Positions 28,108 to 39,132 of a stretch of 64,000 bases of DNA are shown here, piece by piece. The DNA comes from Thalassospiraceae bacterium LMO-JJ14 (GTDB lineage: Bacteria; Pseudomonadota; Alphaproteobacteria; Rhodospirillales; Casp-alpha2), in NCBI GenBank assembly GCA_021555105.2, contig CP134604.1, forward strand, positions 3,572,501 to 3,636,500, read 5' to 3'. How positions within the stretch are numbered: position 1 is the first letter of the stretch; each line of letters starts with the position of its first letter. The notes beneath the pieces are model-generated. The model worked only from the letters and a program-made list of their open reading frames with translations, searched no databases and was not told where the DNA came from. The position numbers and the translations under genes were made by a program.

Positions 28108-29650
28108 TCTTGTTGTAGACGTTGTACTTCCCTGACGGCTTGACCATCGGTATCCGTTTCACTTCCTCAAGCGTCGCGGCATCGTAGACCACCAGCGCAC
28201 CATCCATTTCCCAGATACTGGCGAGCGCAAAATCACCGTTCCTGGTAAATTCGATATGCGCCGCGGTTTTGCCGGGTGCCGGGCGCAGCGTCTTGACGAT
28301 TTCAAGTGTCCGCTTGTCGATCACGTGGATGGCGTCCTTGTTGGGGCCGAAGAAAACATCGACCCAGGCATAGGGCGTTTTTTCGTGTGAGCGCATGAAG
28401 AAGCCGGGCCCCAGCGTTTTGATCTGCTTGACGGTTTGCCATGACTGCATATCGATGACACTGACCAGACCGCCCTTCAGGTGCGGCGTTGCGAATACTT
28501 GGCGACCCTTGTAATCGAAGGTTATGCCGGAGCCCAGGTGCGGCAACCCCTCAAGATCAAGATCGGCGACTTTGCGCCCGACATTCAGGTTCACAACCTG
28601 CCCTTTCTTGGCGTTGCGGGCGGCCCCCATGAGATTGCGATAATCCTGGTCGAACAGGAAATCATCGACAAAGTCATTCAGGACGATATGGCGTACCGGG
28701 AACGGGCCCGTGTCGAATGCGCCTTCCAGCATGCCCGGTTCGTAATTATGGATCAGCCCCGTCGGCACCGGTTTCGGATTGTCCGAATAGGAAATTTCCC
28801 ATACTTCCGGGATGTCCTTCAGGGCGATGATGAAGCTTTCGCGGGGCGCCGCCGTATAGACTGCGCTGACCCGTGACGATGCCCCTTTCTTGCCCCGCAC
28901 GTCGATCAACTTTATCGGTTTCAGCTCGCGTGCATCCAACAGCACCAGCGTATGCGGCAGGAAATTCCCGGCCATCACATATCGGCCGTCCGCCGATACG
29001 GCGATATTGCGGGTATTGATCCCAACACGCACCTCGGCTACCGGCTTGAAAGTAAAGAGGTCATACTTGCTGACCCAGCCGTCACGCGATGCCAGATAGA
29101 CAAACCGGCCGTCCGGCGAATACTTGGCGCCGCCGTGCAGCGCGAAACGGGATTTGAAGCGCCACAGCGGGTCGAACGTATCGCCATCGAGGATCGTCAC
29201 ATGGTGATCGCCAGTTTCCACCACCGTGAACAGGTTCAACGGATCTGCCTTGTGAACCGGTGTATCGCCGAGACCATCCAGCGCATTGTGGAGAATATGA
29301 CTGGCTTCGATGTCGGCCATGTCCCATCCCGGCACACTGGGCAGCGGTTGATAGATAAAGTCTGCTAGCGACTGGATATCCGCTTCCGAAAGTTGCTGTG
29401 CGAAACCGGGCATCTGTGTCGCCAGGCGTCCATTGGCTATCGTAGTGACGGCGTTCTTTTTCCTGAGTCGGCTGAGATTCTCGGGCAACAGTGCCGGGCC
29501 GATGCCGCCCAGCCGGTCGGCGCCATGACAGGCCGCACAATGCTGCTGATAAACCGCCAGGGTTTTCGCATCGAAGGCAGTTTCGCCGGCAAGCCCCGGC
29601 GACCCGCCGGTAACGAATGCCGCAACCAACAACAGCTTAACGAACCGCAT
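28079..29650 (-). CDS. nirN: NirN, cytochrome c / heme d1 protein of heme d1 maturation
   Basis: A 523-residue exported protein with a signal peptide (MRFVKLLLVAAFVTGGSPGLA). A heme c domain has CAACHG near residue 38, and the rest is a long eight-bladed propeller like the d1 domain of NirS. NirN is described as the periplasmic dehydrogenase that makes the last double bond of heme d1 and hands the cofactor to NirS. The length and the ending TLEEVKRIPMVKPSGKYNVYNK are close to NirS/NirN family ends. Its 5' end overlaps nirJ by 14 bases, and it is the last gene of the nirS operon. Its 3' end overlaps the convergent TrpD2-like gene by 29 bases. Confidence 0.92.
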   Translation of the reverse strand: MRFVKLLLVAAFVTGGSPGLAGETAFDAKTLAVYQQHCAACHGADRLGGIGPALLPENLSRLRKKNAVTTIANGRLATQMPGFAQQLSEADIQSLADFIYQPLPSVPGWDMADIEASHILHNALDGLGDTPVHKADPLNLFTVVETGDHHVTILDGDTFDPLWRFKSRFALHGGAKYSPDGRFVYLASRDGWVSKYDLFTFKPVAEVRVGINTRNIAVSADGRYVMAGNFLPHTLVLLDARELKPIKLIDVRGKKGASSRVSAVYTAAPRESFIIALKDIPEVWEISYSDNPKPVPTGLIHNYEPGMLEGAFDTGPFPVRHIVLNDFVDDFLFDQDYRNLMGAARNAKKGQVVNLNVGRKVADLDLEGLPHLGSGITFDYKGRQVFATPHLKGGLVSVIDMQSWQTVKQIKTLGPGFFMRSHEKTPYAWVDVFFGPNKDAIHVIDKRTLEIVKTLRPAPGKTAAHIEFTRNGDFALASIWEMDGALVVYDAATLEEVKRIPMVKPSGKYNVYNKITLSSGTSH

Positions 29651-30842
29651 GCACGTAATCCCCTTTTCTGTATGGCCGGTTGAGCACGCGCACGCCGCCG
29701 TCTTCGATGCCGATCTCGCCGTCCGTCAGATAACAGCCGGGATCTTCCGCCCACGGATCGCCCGTCAGCTGCATGGCCCGCACCCGCGTATTGCCGCCGC
29801 ATATGGCAAAGTGCCGGCACTGGCCGCAACGCCCGCCAACCTGACGCGGCTGCGCCTTCAGTCCGGCCATGACCGGGTCGCTGGTATCTTTCCATATATC
29901 TGAGAAGGCGCGTGTCTTGACGTTCCCAAGCGAGTAGTTCCACCACATAGTATCCGGATGCACCTCGCCCAGATTATCGATGTTGGCGATATTCACACCT
30001 GACGAATTACCACCCCACTGTTCGAGCTTGGCCTGCAGATGATCTGCCTGGTCCGGAAAATGACGGCGTGCCCAATGCAGCATGTAGACCCCGTCCGCAT
30101 CGTTATTGCCGGTGACGAATTCCTTCTCGTTGCCTTCACGCAAAAGCCGCAGGCAGGTTTCGAACATCAGGTCCATGGCGCCACGGGTTGCATCCCAATG
30201 CGCATCGTCGCCGCGGTTCTTGTTCCCGCGTCCGGCGTAGTTCAGGTGCGACAGGTAAAATTTGTCGATGTCTTCATCCTCAATGAGGTGAAGCAGATCG
30301 GGCAACTGATGTGCATTGTCCAGCGTCATGGTGAACCGCAAGCCGACCTTCAAGTCATGCTTTGCGCACAGCTTCGCCGCCAACAACGACTTGTCGAAAG
30401 CCCCCGTCTGGCCGCGAAACGCATCATGCGTGGCGCCGATGCCGTCGAGGCTGATCCCGACGTAATCATATTCCGCTGCGGCGATATCCTTGATATTGGC
30501 CTCGTCGATCAGCGTGCCGTTGGTCGACAGACCTGCATAAAATCCCATCTCCTTGGCGCGGCGGGAAATCTCGAAGATATCCGGGCGCAATAACGGCTCA
30601 CCGCCCGACAGGATCAGCACACGAACACCGAACGACCACAGATCGTCCATGACACTGAAAACTTCTTTCGTGGAAAGCTCGCCCGGAAAGTTATGATCGG
30701 ACGAAATCGAATAGCAGTGCTTGCACTTCAGATTGCAGCGCCGGATCAGGTTCCAGATGACCACCGGTCCGGGCGGATTGCGCTTTGGCCCGATGGGCGT
30801 CGGCTCGAGCAGTTCCTTCATATATTGCGTGATCCGAAACAT
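29637..30842 (-). CDS. nirJ: NirJ, radical SAM enzyme of heme d1 biosynthesis
   Basis: A 401-residue radical SAM protein with the cluster motif C36-x3-C40-x2-C43 (RRCNLKCKHCY). A SPASM-like C-terminal cysteine set (RCGQCRHFAICGGN and PGCY) probably holds a second iron-sulfur cluster. NirJ replaces propionate side chains of didecarboxysiroheme with oxo groups on the way to heme d1. The ATG at 30842 follows GGGGGATAGA. The gene lies 9 bases after nirH and overlaps nirN by 14 bases. Confidence 0.95.
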   Translation of the reverse strand: MFRITQYMKELLEPTPIGPKRNPPGPVVIWNLIRRCNLKCKHCYSISSDHNFPGELSTKEVFSVMDDLWSFGVRVLILSGGEPLLRPDIFEISRRAKEMGFYAGLSTNGTLIDEANIKDIAAAEYDYVGISLDGIGATHDAFRGQTGAFDKSLLAAKLCAKHDLKVGLRFTMTLDNAHQLPDLLHLIEDEDIDKFYLSHLNYAGRGNKNRGDDAHWDATRGAMDLMFETCLRLLREGNEKEFVTGNNDADGVYMLHWARRHFPDQADHLQAKLEQWGGNSSGVNIANIDNLGEVHPDTMWWNYSLGNVKTRAFSDIWKDTSDPVMAGLKAQPRQVGGRCGQCRHFAICGGNTRVRAMQLTGDPWAEDPGCYLTDGEIGIEDGGVRVLNRPYRKGDYVHAVR

Positions 30843-30851
30843 TCTATCCCC

Positions 30852-31352
30852 CTATGCCCCAAGCCTGAGGCCGGTCTTTTTGAGTATACGTGTGCTGTAA
30901 AGGATTTCGTGGCGGCGTGCGCGCGCACCCAGCAGGCGGGCGATTTCGGCGACCTGGACTTCAACCTCGTCACGGCGGCGACCGTGCACCATTGCAAACA
31001 GATTGTAGGGCCAGTCCGGCAAGTGGCGCGGGCGGCGATAGCAATGCGAGACAAAATCCAGCGCGCCGATTTCGGCCCCGGCATCGCGGACGAACGCATC
31101 GTCCACATCCCAGACCGACATGCCGTTGGCACGGACGCCAAGCCGGTAGTGATTGGGGACAACGCCGATCCGGCGAATGACGCCGCTGTCGCGCATCCGG
31201 CGAATGCGTTCAATGACGTCGGCGGCGGAAAGGCCAAGCGCTTCAGCCACCGCATCATATGGGCGCGGGACAAGGGGCAACCCGTCCTGGGTCTCCTGAA
31301 TGATGCGTCGGTCGATCTCATCGAACGCCAGCATGCTTTTGACCTCGTTCAT
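30852..31352 (-). CDS. nirH: NirH, siroheme decarboxylase subunit (AsnC/Lrp-like)
   Basis: A 166-residue protein with an N-terminal AsnC-type helix-turn-helix (DEIDRRIIQETQDGLPLV) and an Lrp-like domain. CYRRPRHLPDWPYNLFAMVHG is the signature of the NirL/NirH branch, as opposed to the HNYxRxHRLNxWFV of NirD/NirG. With NirD, NirL and NirG it removes two acetate carboxyls from siroheme to give 12,18-didecarboxysiroheme. The start overlaps the preceding nirLG stop by 4 bases (ATGA). It is named NirH from its position directly before nirJ. Confidence 0.85.
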   Translation of the reverse strand: MNEVKSMLAFDEIDRRIIQETQDGLPLVPRPYDAVAEALGLSAADVIERIRRMRDSGVIRRIGVVPNHYRLGVRANGMSVWDVDDAFVRDAGAEIGALDFVSHCYRRPRHLPDWPYNLFAMVHGRRRDEVEVQVAEIARLLGARARRHEILYSTRILKKTGLRLGA

Positions 31353-32299
31353 ACTTCGACCCTGAGGCCGACATAAAATTCTTCCTGCTTCGGCATGTCG
31401 TAAACAGGCAGCCCGGTTTCGGCTTCAATCTCGGCGATCACTTCGGCGATGCGTTCCGGTTGCTCGACGGACAGGACAAACCACATATTCAGCCGATGAT
31501 CGCGGGCGTAATTATGCGCCACCTCGGGATGTGCATTAACGAGGCCGGCAACTTTCTCGAAACAATCGTCCGGCACTGCCATCGCCGCCAGTGTAACATC
31601 CCCCCCCAGTTTCTCGGCGTTGAACATCGGACCGAAACGGGACAACACACCGACATCGCAAAGATGTGCCAGCCTGCGAATAAGCTCTTCTTCTTCCATG
31701 CCGAGATTTGCCGCAGCGACCGCATACGGGGTTTCCGTAACCGGGAACCCGCCCTGCAAGCCGTTGACAATGCGGCGGTCGACAGGATCGAGCGGGATAA
31801 CGTCCGCTGAGGGAGGCTCGGCATTGTAGCGCGCACCGCATTGCTTGAAGCATTGCTTGCTGAACAGCACCGCATTCGGAAAAGAGCCGATATCCGTGTC
31901 GTTGTTGAGCCTGGTGATTTGCTGGCGCACCGTTTCACGGTCCTTGCCATGCACCATGCAAAACAGGTTAAACGGCCATAGCGGCAAACGGCGCGGGCGT
32001 TGGTAACACAAAGTCACAAAATCGAAGCTCGCCAATTTTTCGCCAAGATCATCTATCTTTTCGTCAGGCACATCCCAGACAACCATCGCATTTGCCTTGT
32101 ATCCAAGCGCGCGGTGACGGACGACCAGACCCAGACGCTTGATGACACCGTCTTTGGTCAGGCGCTCGAGGCGACGAATGACGTCTTCCTCGGCGATCCC
32201 CAGCCGGCTGGCAATTTCCTCATAGGGTGCCGCCACCAAAGGCATGCCATGAGCGACGTCGGCAAGGATACTCCGGTCAATGGGATCGAGATCTCTCAT
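31349..32299 (-). CDS. nirLG: NirL-NirG fusion, two-domain siroheme decarboxylase subunit
   Basis: A 316-residue protein made of two AsnC/Lrp-type siroheme decarboxylase domains. Residues 1-155 are of the NirL/NirH branch (CYQRPRRLPLWPFNLFCMVH, 98-117). Residues 168-316 are of the NirD/NirG branch (HNYARDHRLNMWFV, 262-275). A single NirD-type gene precedes it and a single NirH-type gene follows it. The operon order is therefore F-D-LG-H-J, the order known from Pseudomonas with L and G joined. The better-known fusion, NirDL of Paracoccus and Hydrogenobacter, has the opposite domain order. It overlaps its neighbours by 4 bases at each end. Confidence 0.85.
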   Translation of the reverse strand: MRDLDPIDRSILADVAHGMPLVAAPYEEIASRLGIAEEDVIRRLERLTKDGVIKRLGLVVRHRALGYKANAMVVWDVPDEKIDDLGEKLASFDFVTLCYQRPRRLPLWPFNLFCMVHGKDRETVRQQITRLNNDTDIGSFPNAVLFSKQCFKQCGARYNAEPPSADVIPLDPVDRRIVNGLQGGFPVTETPYAVAAANLGMEEEELIRRLAHLCDVGVLSRFGPMFNAEKLGGDVTLAAMAVPDDCFEKVAGLVNAHPEVAHNYARDHRLNMWFVLSVEQPERIAEVIAEIEAETGLPVYDMPKQEEFYVGLRVEV

Positions 32300-32742
32300 A
32301 CCGCAAATCCGAGATCAATATGATAAGCCTTGATCAGCGGTAGCTCGACCGGCTCAATTCCCGTTTCTTCGGCAATGCGCCGTAGCGTCATCAACACCGC
32401 ATCGCGGTCCTTGGCGGCTACGACGAACCACAAATTCAATCTGTGTTCACGTTCATAATTGTGGTTCACCTCAGGGCAGGCAGAAACACACCGGGCCACC
32501 TCTTCCAGCCGCTCGTCCGGCACGCACATCGCCGCAAGCGTGCTTGCACCGGCACGGTTCGGTGCAACCACCGCACCGACACGTGACAACAAGCCCTTTT
32601 CACGTAAATCGCCGACGATCCTGAGCACTTCATTTTCAGGCATCCCGACCTTCTTGCCGATTTCCGCAAACGGTCGTGGATGCAATGGAAAATCATGCTG
32701 ATAGGCGTTAATGATTCGACGCTCGGATTCATTCAACGGCAT
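32296..32742 (-). CDS. nirD: NirD, siroheme decarboxylase subunit (AsnC/Lrp-like)
   Basis: A 148-residue AsnC/Lrp-like protein (NESERRIINAYQHDFPLHPR at the N terminus, HNYEREHRLNLWFVVAAKDR in the ligand domain). The HNYxRxHRLNxWFV stretch marks the NirD/NirG branch of siroheme decarboxylases. Its position directly after nirF fits NirD. The start is 1 base from the nirF stop, and the end overlaps nirLG by 4 bases. Confidence 0.85.
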   Translation of the reverse strand: MPLNESERRIINAYQHDFPLHPRPFAEIGKKVGMPENEVLRIVGDLREKGLLSRVGAVVAPNRAGASTLAAMCVPDERLEEVARCVSACPEVNHNYEREHRLNLWFVVAAKDRDAVLMTLRRIAEETGIEPVELPLIKAYHIDLGFAV

Positions 32743-32743
32743 A

Positions 32744-33940
32744 TCACAGTCCAGTCCGGCCTGCCCGGGACGTCAGGAAAATGCCGCTCGGTTTATCCGC
32801 TTTGATGCTTTTCACGACGTTCATCGTCCGGGTGTCATAAACATCGACCCGGTCTTCGTCGCGGACCGATACCCACACCTGTTCACCGCGCGGCGTAAAT
32901 TCCATGTGCAACACAGCCTTGCCCGGCTTGTATGTCTGCACGATTTTCAGACTGGGCACATCGATCACCTGCAAGGTGTCATTCAGGGGATGCGCATAAT
33001 TCACCCAGATCTGACGCCCATCGGGCCGCGCCACGGCAAAGATCGGCTGACCATACACCGGGATATGCGCGACTTCCTTCCAGGTATTCGCATCCACGAC
33101 AAGAATTTCATGATGACCCACAGCCGGCAGGAAAAGGTAGTTCCCGGCACGCGCCCAGCCTTCTAGGTGCGGCATTTTATAAACCGGTAATTTCTGCTCG
33201 CCACGGCCATAGCCGTCGAGTATCCGCTCAACACCCTTTTCCGGCGCCCACAGATCTAGCTTGGCAAGACCGTCCTCGCCGAACAGGCCGGCGACATAAT
33301 AGCGTCCATCCGGCGTAATCAGCGCATCATAAGGATTGATGCCGACGTTTTTATATTTTGTGATTTTCGGCTGGCCGCGGCCCATGAAGTCCGCCACCCA
33401 TATCTCGCCGGCGTCCCAAAGGCTGAAAATAAACTGCTGGCCCGGCGCATCGACAAGACCGACCACCTTGGAAAGCGACCCATCGCCCATTTCGGCCGGG
33501 ATATCAGCAACGAGTTCGAGGGTTTGTGAATCGAAAACCCGCACACCGCCCGGTTTATAGTTGGACACGGCAATCAGCGTACCGTCCTGTGAGATCGCAC
33601 CGCCAATGCTGTTGCCGGACTGCACGATGCGCTTCGTTATTCTAGCCCGCAACAAATCGACCTTGGTCAGTCCCCCGTCACGGCCGAAAACATAAGCGTA
33701 GCGACCGTCCCGCGAGAAAACCGCCGACGCGTGGCTAAGATCGCCCAACCCTTCGACACGGCTCCTGGCCGTGACATCCGTGGTATCGATGATGGTGACG
33801 CTGCCCGCCGCACGTTCGATGACAATGCCGAGATCCCCGGTGCCGTATAATGCAACATCGGCATCGGACGTTGTGACGGCGCCAAACATCAGCATTACGC
33901 CAGCCGTCATAACCCGCAACAGTTCCTTGTATCCTGACAT
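32744..33940 (-). CDS. nirF: NirF, heme d1 biosynthesis protein
   Basis: A 398-residue exported eight-bladed beta-propeller protein related to the d1 domain of NirS but without a heme c motif. The N terminus MSGYKELLRVMTAGVMLMFG then SDA suggests a signal sequence. NirF acts in the periplasm at a late step of heme d1 synthesis before NirN. The ending KSIKADKPSGIF parallels the NirN and NirS ends. The ATG at 33940 overlaps the nirC stop by one base (TGATG) and is preceded by GAAGGACC. Confidence 0.92.
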   Translation of the reverse strand: MSGYKELLRVMTAGVMLMFGAVTTSDADVALYGTGDLGIVIERAAGSVTIIDTTDVTARSRVEGLGDLSHASAVFSRDGRYAYVFGRDGGLTKVDLLRARITKRIVQSGNSIGGAISQDGTLIAVSNYKPGGVRVFDSQTLELVADIPAEMGDGSLSKVVGLVDAPGQQFIFSLWDAGEIWVADFMGRGQPKITKYKNVGINPYDALITPDGRYYVAGLFGEDGLAKLDLWAPEKGVERILDGYGRGEQKLPVYKMPHLEGWARAGNYLFLPAVGHHEILVVDANTWKEVAHIPVYGQPIFAVARPDGRQIWVNYAHPLNDTLQVIDVPSLKIVQTYKPGKAVLHMEFTPRGEQVWVSVRDEDRVDVYDTRTMNVVKSIKADKPSGIFLTSRAGRTGL

Positions 33941-34305
33941 CAGTTCGGTCCTTCGTTCTTGATCTGCCGGGCGAGATAGCGTGCGTCCGAAAAACTCAGC
34001 AGGCCCTCCCACGGCGGCATGGCTTTTTCCGGATTACCAACCAAAATCATGGTGGCAATGCTGTCGATATCCTGATCGGTGAACTGCTCGGGCAGCAGCG
34101 CCGGCCCCAGCCCGCCTTGCAGCGTCATGCCATGGCACGAACCGCAGTCATGTCGCAGCAGATGATCGAGAGAGGCCTTGCGGTCTGCAGATATGGGTTC
34201 GGCATGAAGCGCGGCGGGCGTGGAAACACCAATCCACCCCAGCAGCATCAGGGCACTCAATTTAGCCCAGTTGTGCAACATTGCGCTCAGCCACGGGAGC
34301 CGCAT
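33940..34305 (-). CDS. nirC: NirC, small c-type cytochrome
   Basis: A 121-residue exported monoheme cytochrome with the heme motif CGSCHG and a later MPPWEG that can supply the axial methionine. NirC is thought to donate electrons to NirS or to take part in d1 maturation. The ATG at 34305 is preferred because GGGAGA lies 8 bases upstream; it gives a long signal sequence ending near AALHAEP. A later ATG at 34281 is a possible alternative. The gene overlaps the end of nirE by 44 bases. Confidence 0.85.
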   Translation of the reverse strand: MRLPWLSAMLHNWAKLSALMLLGWIGVSTPAALHAEPISADRKASLDHLLRHDCGSCHGMTLQGGLGPALLPEQFTDQDIDSIATMILVGNPEKAMPPWEGLLSFSDARYLARQIKNEGPN

Positions 34306-35074
34306 TGCATTTATCTCCCACAAGCAGGTCGGCGACATCGACGACGCGGCCGACAACAAACATTAGTGGTGACGGCAGGTTTGCTTCGCTCACACTACTG
34401 GCGATTTCGCCAAGCGTCGATACCAGAGAGCGCTGGCGCGGTGTCGTACCGTGGCTGATCGCCGCTACCGGGGTCGATGCCGGCAATCCTTGCGTCATCA
34501 GACGTACTGAAATCTGGGCCATGTTCGCTGCCCCCATGTAGATCACCAGTGTGGTATCGGGGTCCGCCAGGCCATGCCAGTCGAGATCCAGCTCCATGTC
34601 CTCACGGCAATGACCGGTGACGAATCTGACACCTGTCGATAGGCCCCGATGGGTCAACGGTATTCCAGCGGCGGTGGCACACCCCGATGCTGACGTCACG
34701 CCGGGAACAACTGCATATGTAACGCCACATTTATATAAATGGATCGCTTCTTCACTGCCGCGTCCGAACAAAAACGGGTCGCCGCCTTTCAGACGCACGA
34801 CAAGCCGGTTGCTGCGCGACAGGGAAACCAGCAATTCATTGATTTCATTTTGCGGAATGGGATGGCATTGCGGCTGCTTGCCGACGTTTATGCGTGCAAC
34901 ACCGGCGGGAATCAGCTCGAGAATTTCCGGCGACACCAACCTGTCGTAAACGACGACATCTGCTTTTCTGATAAGGTCATACGCTTTGCGGGTTAAGAGA
35001 TCGGGATCACCCGGCCCCGCGCCGACGAGATAAACTTTTGCATCTTTTTCCTGATCATGATCCGCGCGTAACAT
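34262..35074 (-). CDS. nirE: NirE, uroporphyrinogen-III C-methyltransferase
   Basis: A 270-residue SAM-dependent methyltransferase that makes precorrin-2, the first step from uroporphyrinogen III towards siroheme and heme d1. The motifs are VYLVGAGPGDPDLLTRKA, DVVVYDRLVS, RLKGGDPFLFGRGSEE and VPGVTSASGCATAAGIPLTH. It lacks the CysG dehydrogenase domain. Its place in the nir operon, directly downstream of nirS, identifies it as NirE rather than CobA. The ATG at 35074 follows AAGGAATTCAAG. Confidence 0.92.
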   Translation of the reverse strand: MLRADHDQEKDAKVYLVGAGPGDPDLLTRKAYDLIRKADVVVYDRLVSPEILELIPAGVARINVGKQPQCHPIPQNEINELLVSLSRSNRLVVRLKGGDPFLFGRGSEEAIHLYKCGVTYAVVPGVTSASGCATAAGIPLTHRGLSTGVRFVTGHCREDMELDLDWHGLADPDTTLVIYMGAANMAQISVRLMTQGLPASTPVAAISHGTTPRQRSLVSTLGEIASSVSEANLPSPLMFVVGRVVDVADLLVGDKCNAAPVAERNVAQLG

Positions 35075-35101
35075 CTTGAATTCCTTTCAGTGACGGGCGG
35101 A

Positions 35102-35137
35102 CGGGACCGGTGAGGGGTTGAGAACTCACCAGTCCCG
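35102..35137 (-). promoter_or_regulatory. Strong hairpin between nirS and nirE
   Basis: CGGGACCGGTGAG (35102-35114) pairs with CTCACCAGTCCCG (35125-35137) with one mismatch and a 10-base loop. There is no T-run on the minus strand after it. It is therefore more likely an mRNA-stabilising or partial attenuation element that leaves more nirS than downstream transcript than a full terminator. Confidence 0.5.
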
Positions 35138-35152
35138 CCGACCAGAACAGGC

Positions 35153-37015
<1,863 letters not shown>

Positions 37016-37062
37016 TTAACCGTGATCAATGACGGCCCGCAGAAATCGCCGATACTTACGCT

Positions 37063-39132
37063 ATGGCAATATGGAAGAAGCTTAAAACGTTTGCTGCGGC
37101 AGCCCTGGTCACGGGGTGTATCGCGCCTATGGCAAACGCGGACAATCTGGCGGACGTATTTCCGAACGCCGATAAAATCAGTGCTTTCACGGGGCAACCT
37201 CCGGCGGCAACGGCTTTTATCAACGACAAGGCCGCAGGATATATTCTCTCCACAGCGGACGTCATCGGTTCAACCGGATACGGCGGAGAAATCATCGATG
37301 TCCGCGTCGGCGTCAGCACCGATGGCAATATCACCGGCGCCATCCTGCGCCGTCACAATGAACCGATCCTTGTTATCGGCATTTCCGATCAGGATCTGCA
37401 GAGGTTTGTCAGCGGTCTCAAGGGATTCAATGTACTTGCACCTGCATTGACGGGCATTGCAGGCGGCAACACCATGCCCGACGCCATTGCCGGGGCAACG
37501 ATCTCCAGCGCCGTAATTCAGGATGCCGTCGTTCGCGCCGCAAGATCCGTCTTGCGTGCACGTGCACCAGCGGCCAGCGGCTCGATCCTCAAGCGCGAAC
37601 CGTACACCAAGGCCAGTTGGCAGAGTCTTCTTGCCGATGATTCCGTGCAACACCTTGAACTGGATTTCACGGATATTGCCAAAAAGGTTCCGGACCAGAC
37701 CGGTCGCCAAGGTCTTTTTATCGATCTATATGCCGCGCTTCTGACCCCGCCCCGCATCGGTGGGAATTTACTGGGAACCCGCGACCATCAGCAGTTGTTT
37801 TCATCGCTCGGCGCTGGCGACAACGCAATCCTGATTGCCGCCAACGGCGTTTATTCATTTAAAGGACGGCAGTATCGGAAAACCGGCACGTTCGATCGGA
37901 TACAGATCGTTCAAGGCGTCCGCACCTTACAATTGCACCGTGACGCTTATACCAACATCGAAGCCCTGAAGGCCGCGGGCGCGCCGGAACTACGTGAAAT
38001 CGCGCTGTTCGTATTACCCGCAGATACCGGGTTTGATCCGCTACAACCCTGGCGGCTTGAGTTGTTCATCAATCCGGATAAGGCAATGCCGAACGGGGAA
38101 ATGCCGCCCTTCGCCCTTGAATACACCCTCCCGGACAGATACGTCATGCCGGCACCGGCATCGGCCGCCATGGAGCCGGCGGACCGTGACGCAAAGCCAC
38201 TCTGGCAACGCACCTGGGAACAGCGGCGTTTTCGCATTGCCGGCGTCCTTGCTTTACTTGCCGTTCTGACCGGCGTTCTTGTCTTTCAGGATCAACTGGT
38301 TCGCTATCGACGCTTTCGCGATACCGGGCGTCTGGCTTTCCTTGCGGTCGTTCTGGTGTGGCTGGGATGGTATGCCGGCGGGCAATTGTCGGTGCTTCAG
38401 GTTCTGACATTTGCACACGCACTATTGGGCGAATTCCGCTGGGAACACTTCCTTGTCGACCCCATGATCTTCGTTCTTTGGGGATATGTCGCTGTAACGT
38501 TGCTGTTTTGGGGGCGGGGCGTTTACTGCGGCTGGCTCTGTCCTTTCGGTGCCTTGCAGGAACTGATGAATGCGGCAGCCAGGCGCATGGGCGTGCCGCA
38601 ATTGAAAATCCCCTTCGCGGTTCACGAAAGATTGTGGGCGATTAAATACATCATTTTTCTGGGTCTGTTTGCCGCCTCGCTGCACACGATCCGCGAAGCG
38701 ACATTGCTGGCGGAAGTCGAACCCTTCAAGACGGCGATAACGATGACATTCGTCAGAAGCTGGCCTTTCGTCGTTTACGTCGCGGCATTGTTGGCGGCCG
38801 GTTTGTTTATCGAACGGTTTTTCTGCCGCTATCTCTGTCCGCTCGGCGCGGCGCTTGCGATCCCGGCCAGGCTGCGCATGTTCAACTGGCTCAGGCGGCG
38901 CCATCAGTGCGGCAGCGAGTGCCAAATTTGCAGCGAACGCTGCACTGTGCAGGCCATTCACCCAACCGGCGAGATCAACCCCAACGAATGCATCTACTGC
39001 CTCGAATGCCAGACCTATTACGTCGATGACCATATCTGTCCGCCGCTGGTGGCCAGCCGCAAAAAACGCGAACGGCGTCAGGCACTGACGGCCGGACAGG
39101 ACATCAGCGCGGAAAGGCCGGACCATGGCTGA
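37063..39132 (+). CDS. nirI: NirI, NosR/NirI family membrane flavo-iron-sulfur protein
   Basis: A 689-residue membrane protein. The periplasmic N-terminal FMN-binding domain has the flavinylation site GATIS (T146). Several transmembrane helices from about residue 393 follow, with C-x3-CP motifs at C489/C493 and C588/C592. Two ferredoxin-like clusters use C616, C620, C623, C627 and C643, C646, C649, C659. NosR serves N2O reductase and NirI serves nirS expression or activity. Because nirS is divergent and nosZ is absent, NirI is the better name. The ATG at 37063 gives a signal-like N terminus. It overlaps nirX by 8 bases. Confidence 0.88.
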   Translation: MAIWKKLKTFAAAALVTGCIAPMANADNLADVFPNADKISAFTGQPPAATAFINDKAAGYILSTADVIGSTGYGGEIIDVRVGVSTDGNITGAILRRHNEPILVIGISDQDLQRFVSGLKGFNVLAPALTGIAGGNTMPDAIAGATISSAVIQDAVVRAARSVLRARAPAASGSILKREPYTKASWQSLLADDSVQHLELDFTDIAKKVPDQTGRQGLFIDLYAALLTPPRIGGNLLGTRDHQQLFSSLGAGDNAILIAANGVYSFKGRQYRKTGTFDRIQIVQGVRTLQLHRDAYTNIEALKAAGAPELREIALFVLPADTGFDPLQPWRLELFINPDKAMPNGEMPPFALEYTLPDRYVMPAPASAAMEPADRDAKPLWQRTWEQRRFRIAGVLALLAVLTGVLVFQDQLVRYRRFRDTGRLAFLAVVLVWLGWYAGGQLSVLQVLTFAHALLGEFRWEHFLVDPMIFVLWGYVAVTLLFWGRGVYCGWLCPFGALQELMNAAARRMGVPQLKIPFAVHERLWAIKYIIFLGLFAASLHTIREATLLAEVEPFKTAITMTFVRSWPFVVYVAALLAAGLFIERFFCRYLCPLGAALAIPARLRMFNWLRRRHQCGSECQICSERCTVQAIHPTGEINPNECIYCLECQTYYVDDHICPPLVASRKKRERRQALTAGQDISAERPDHG

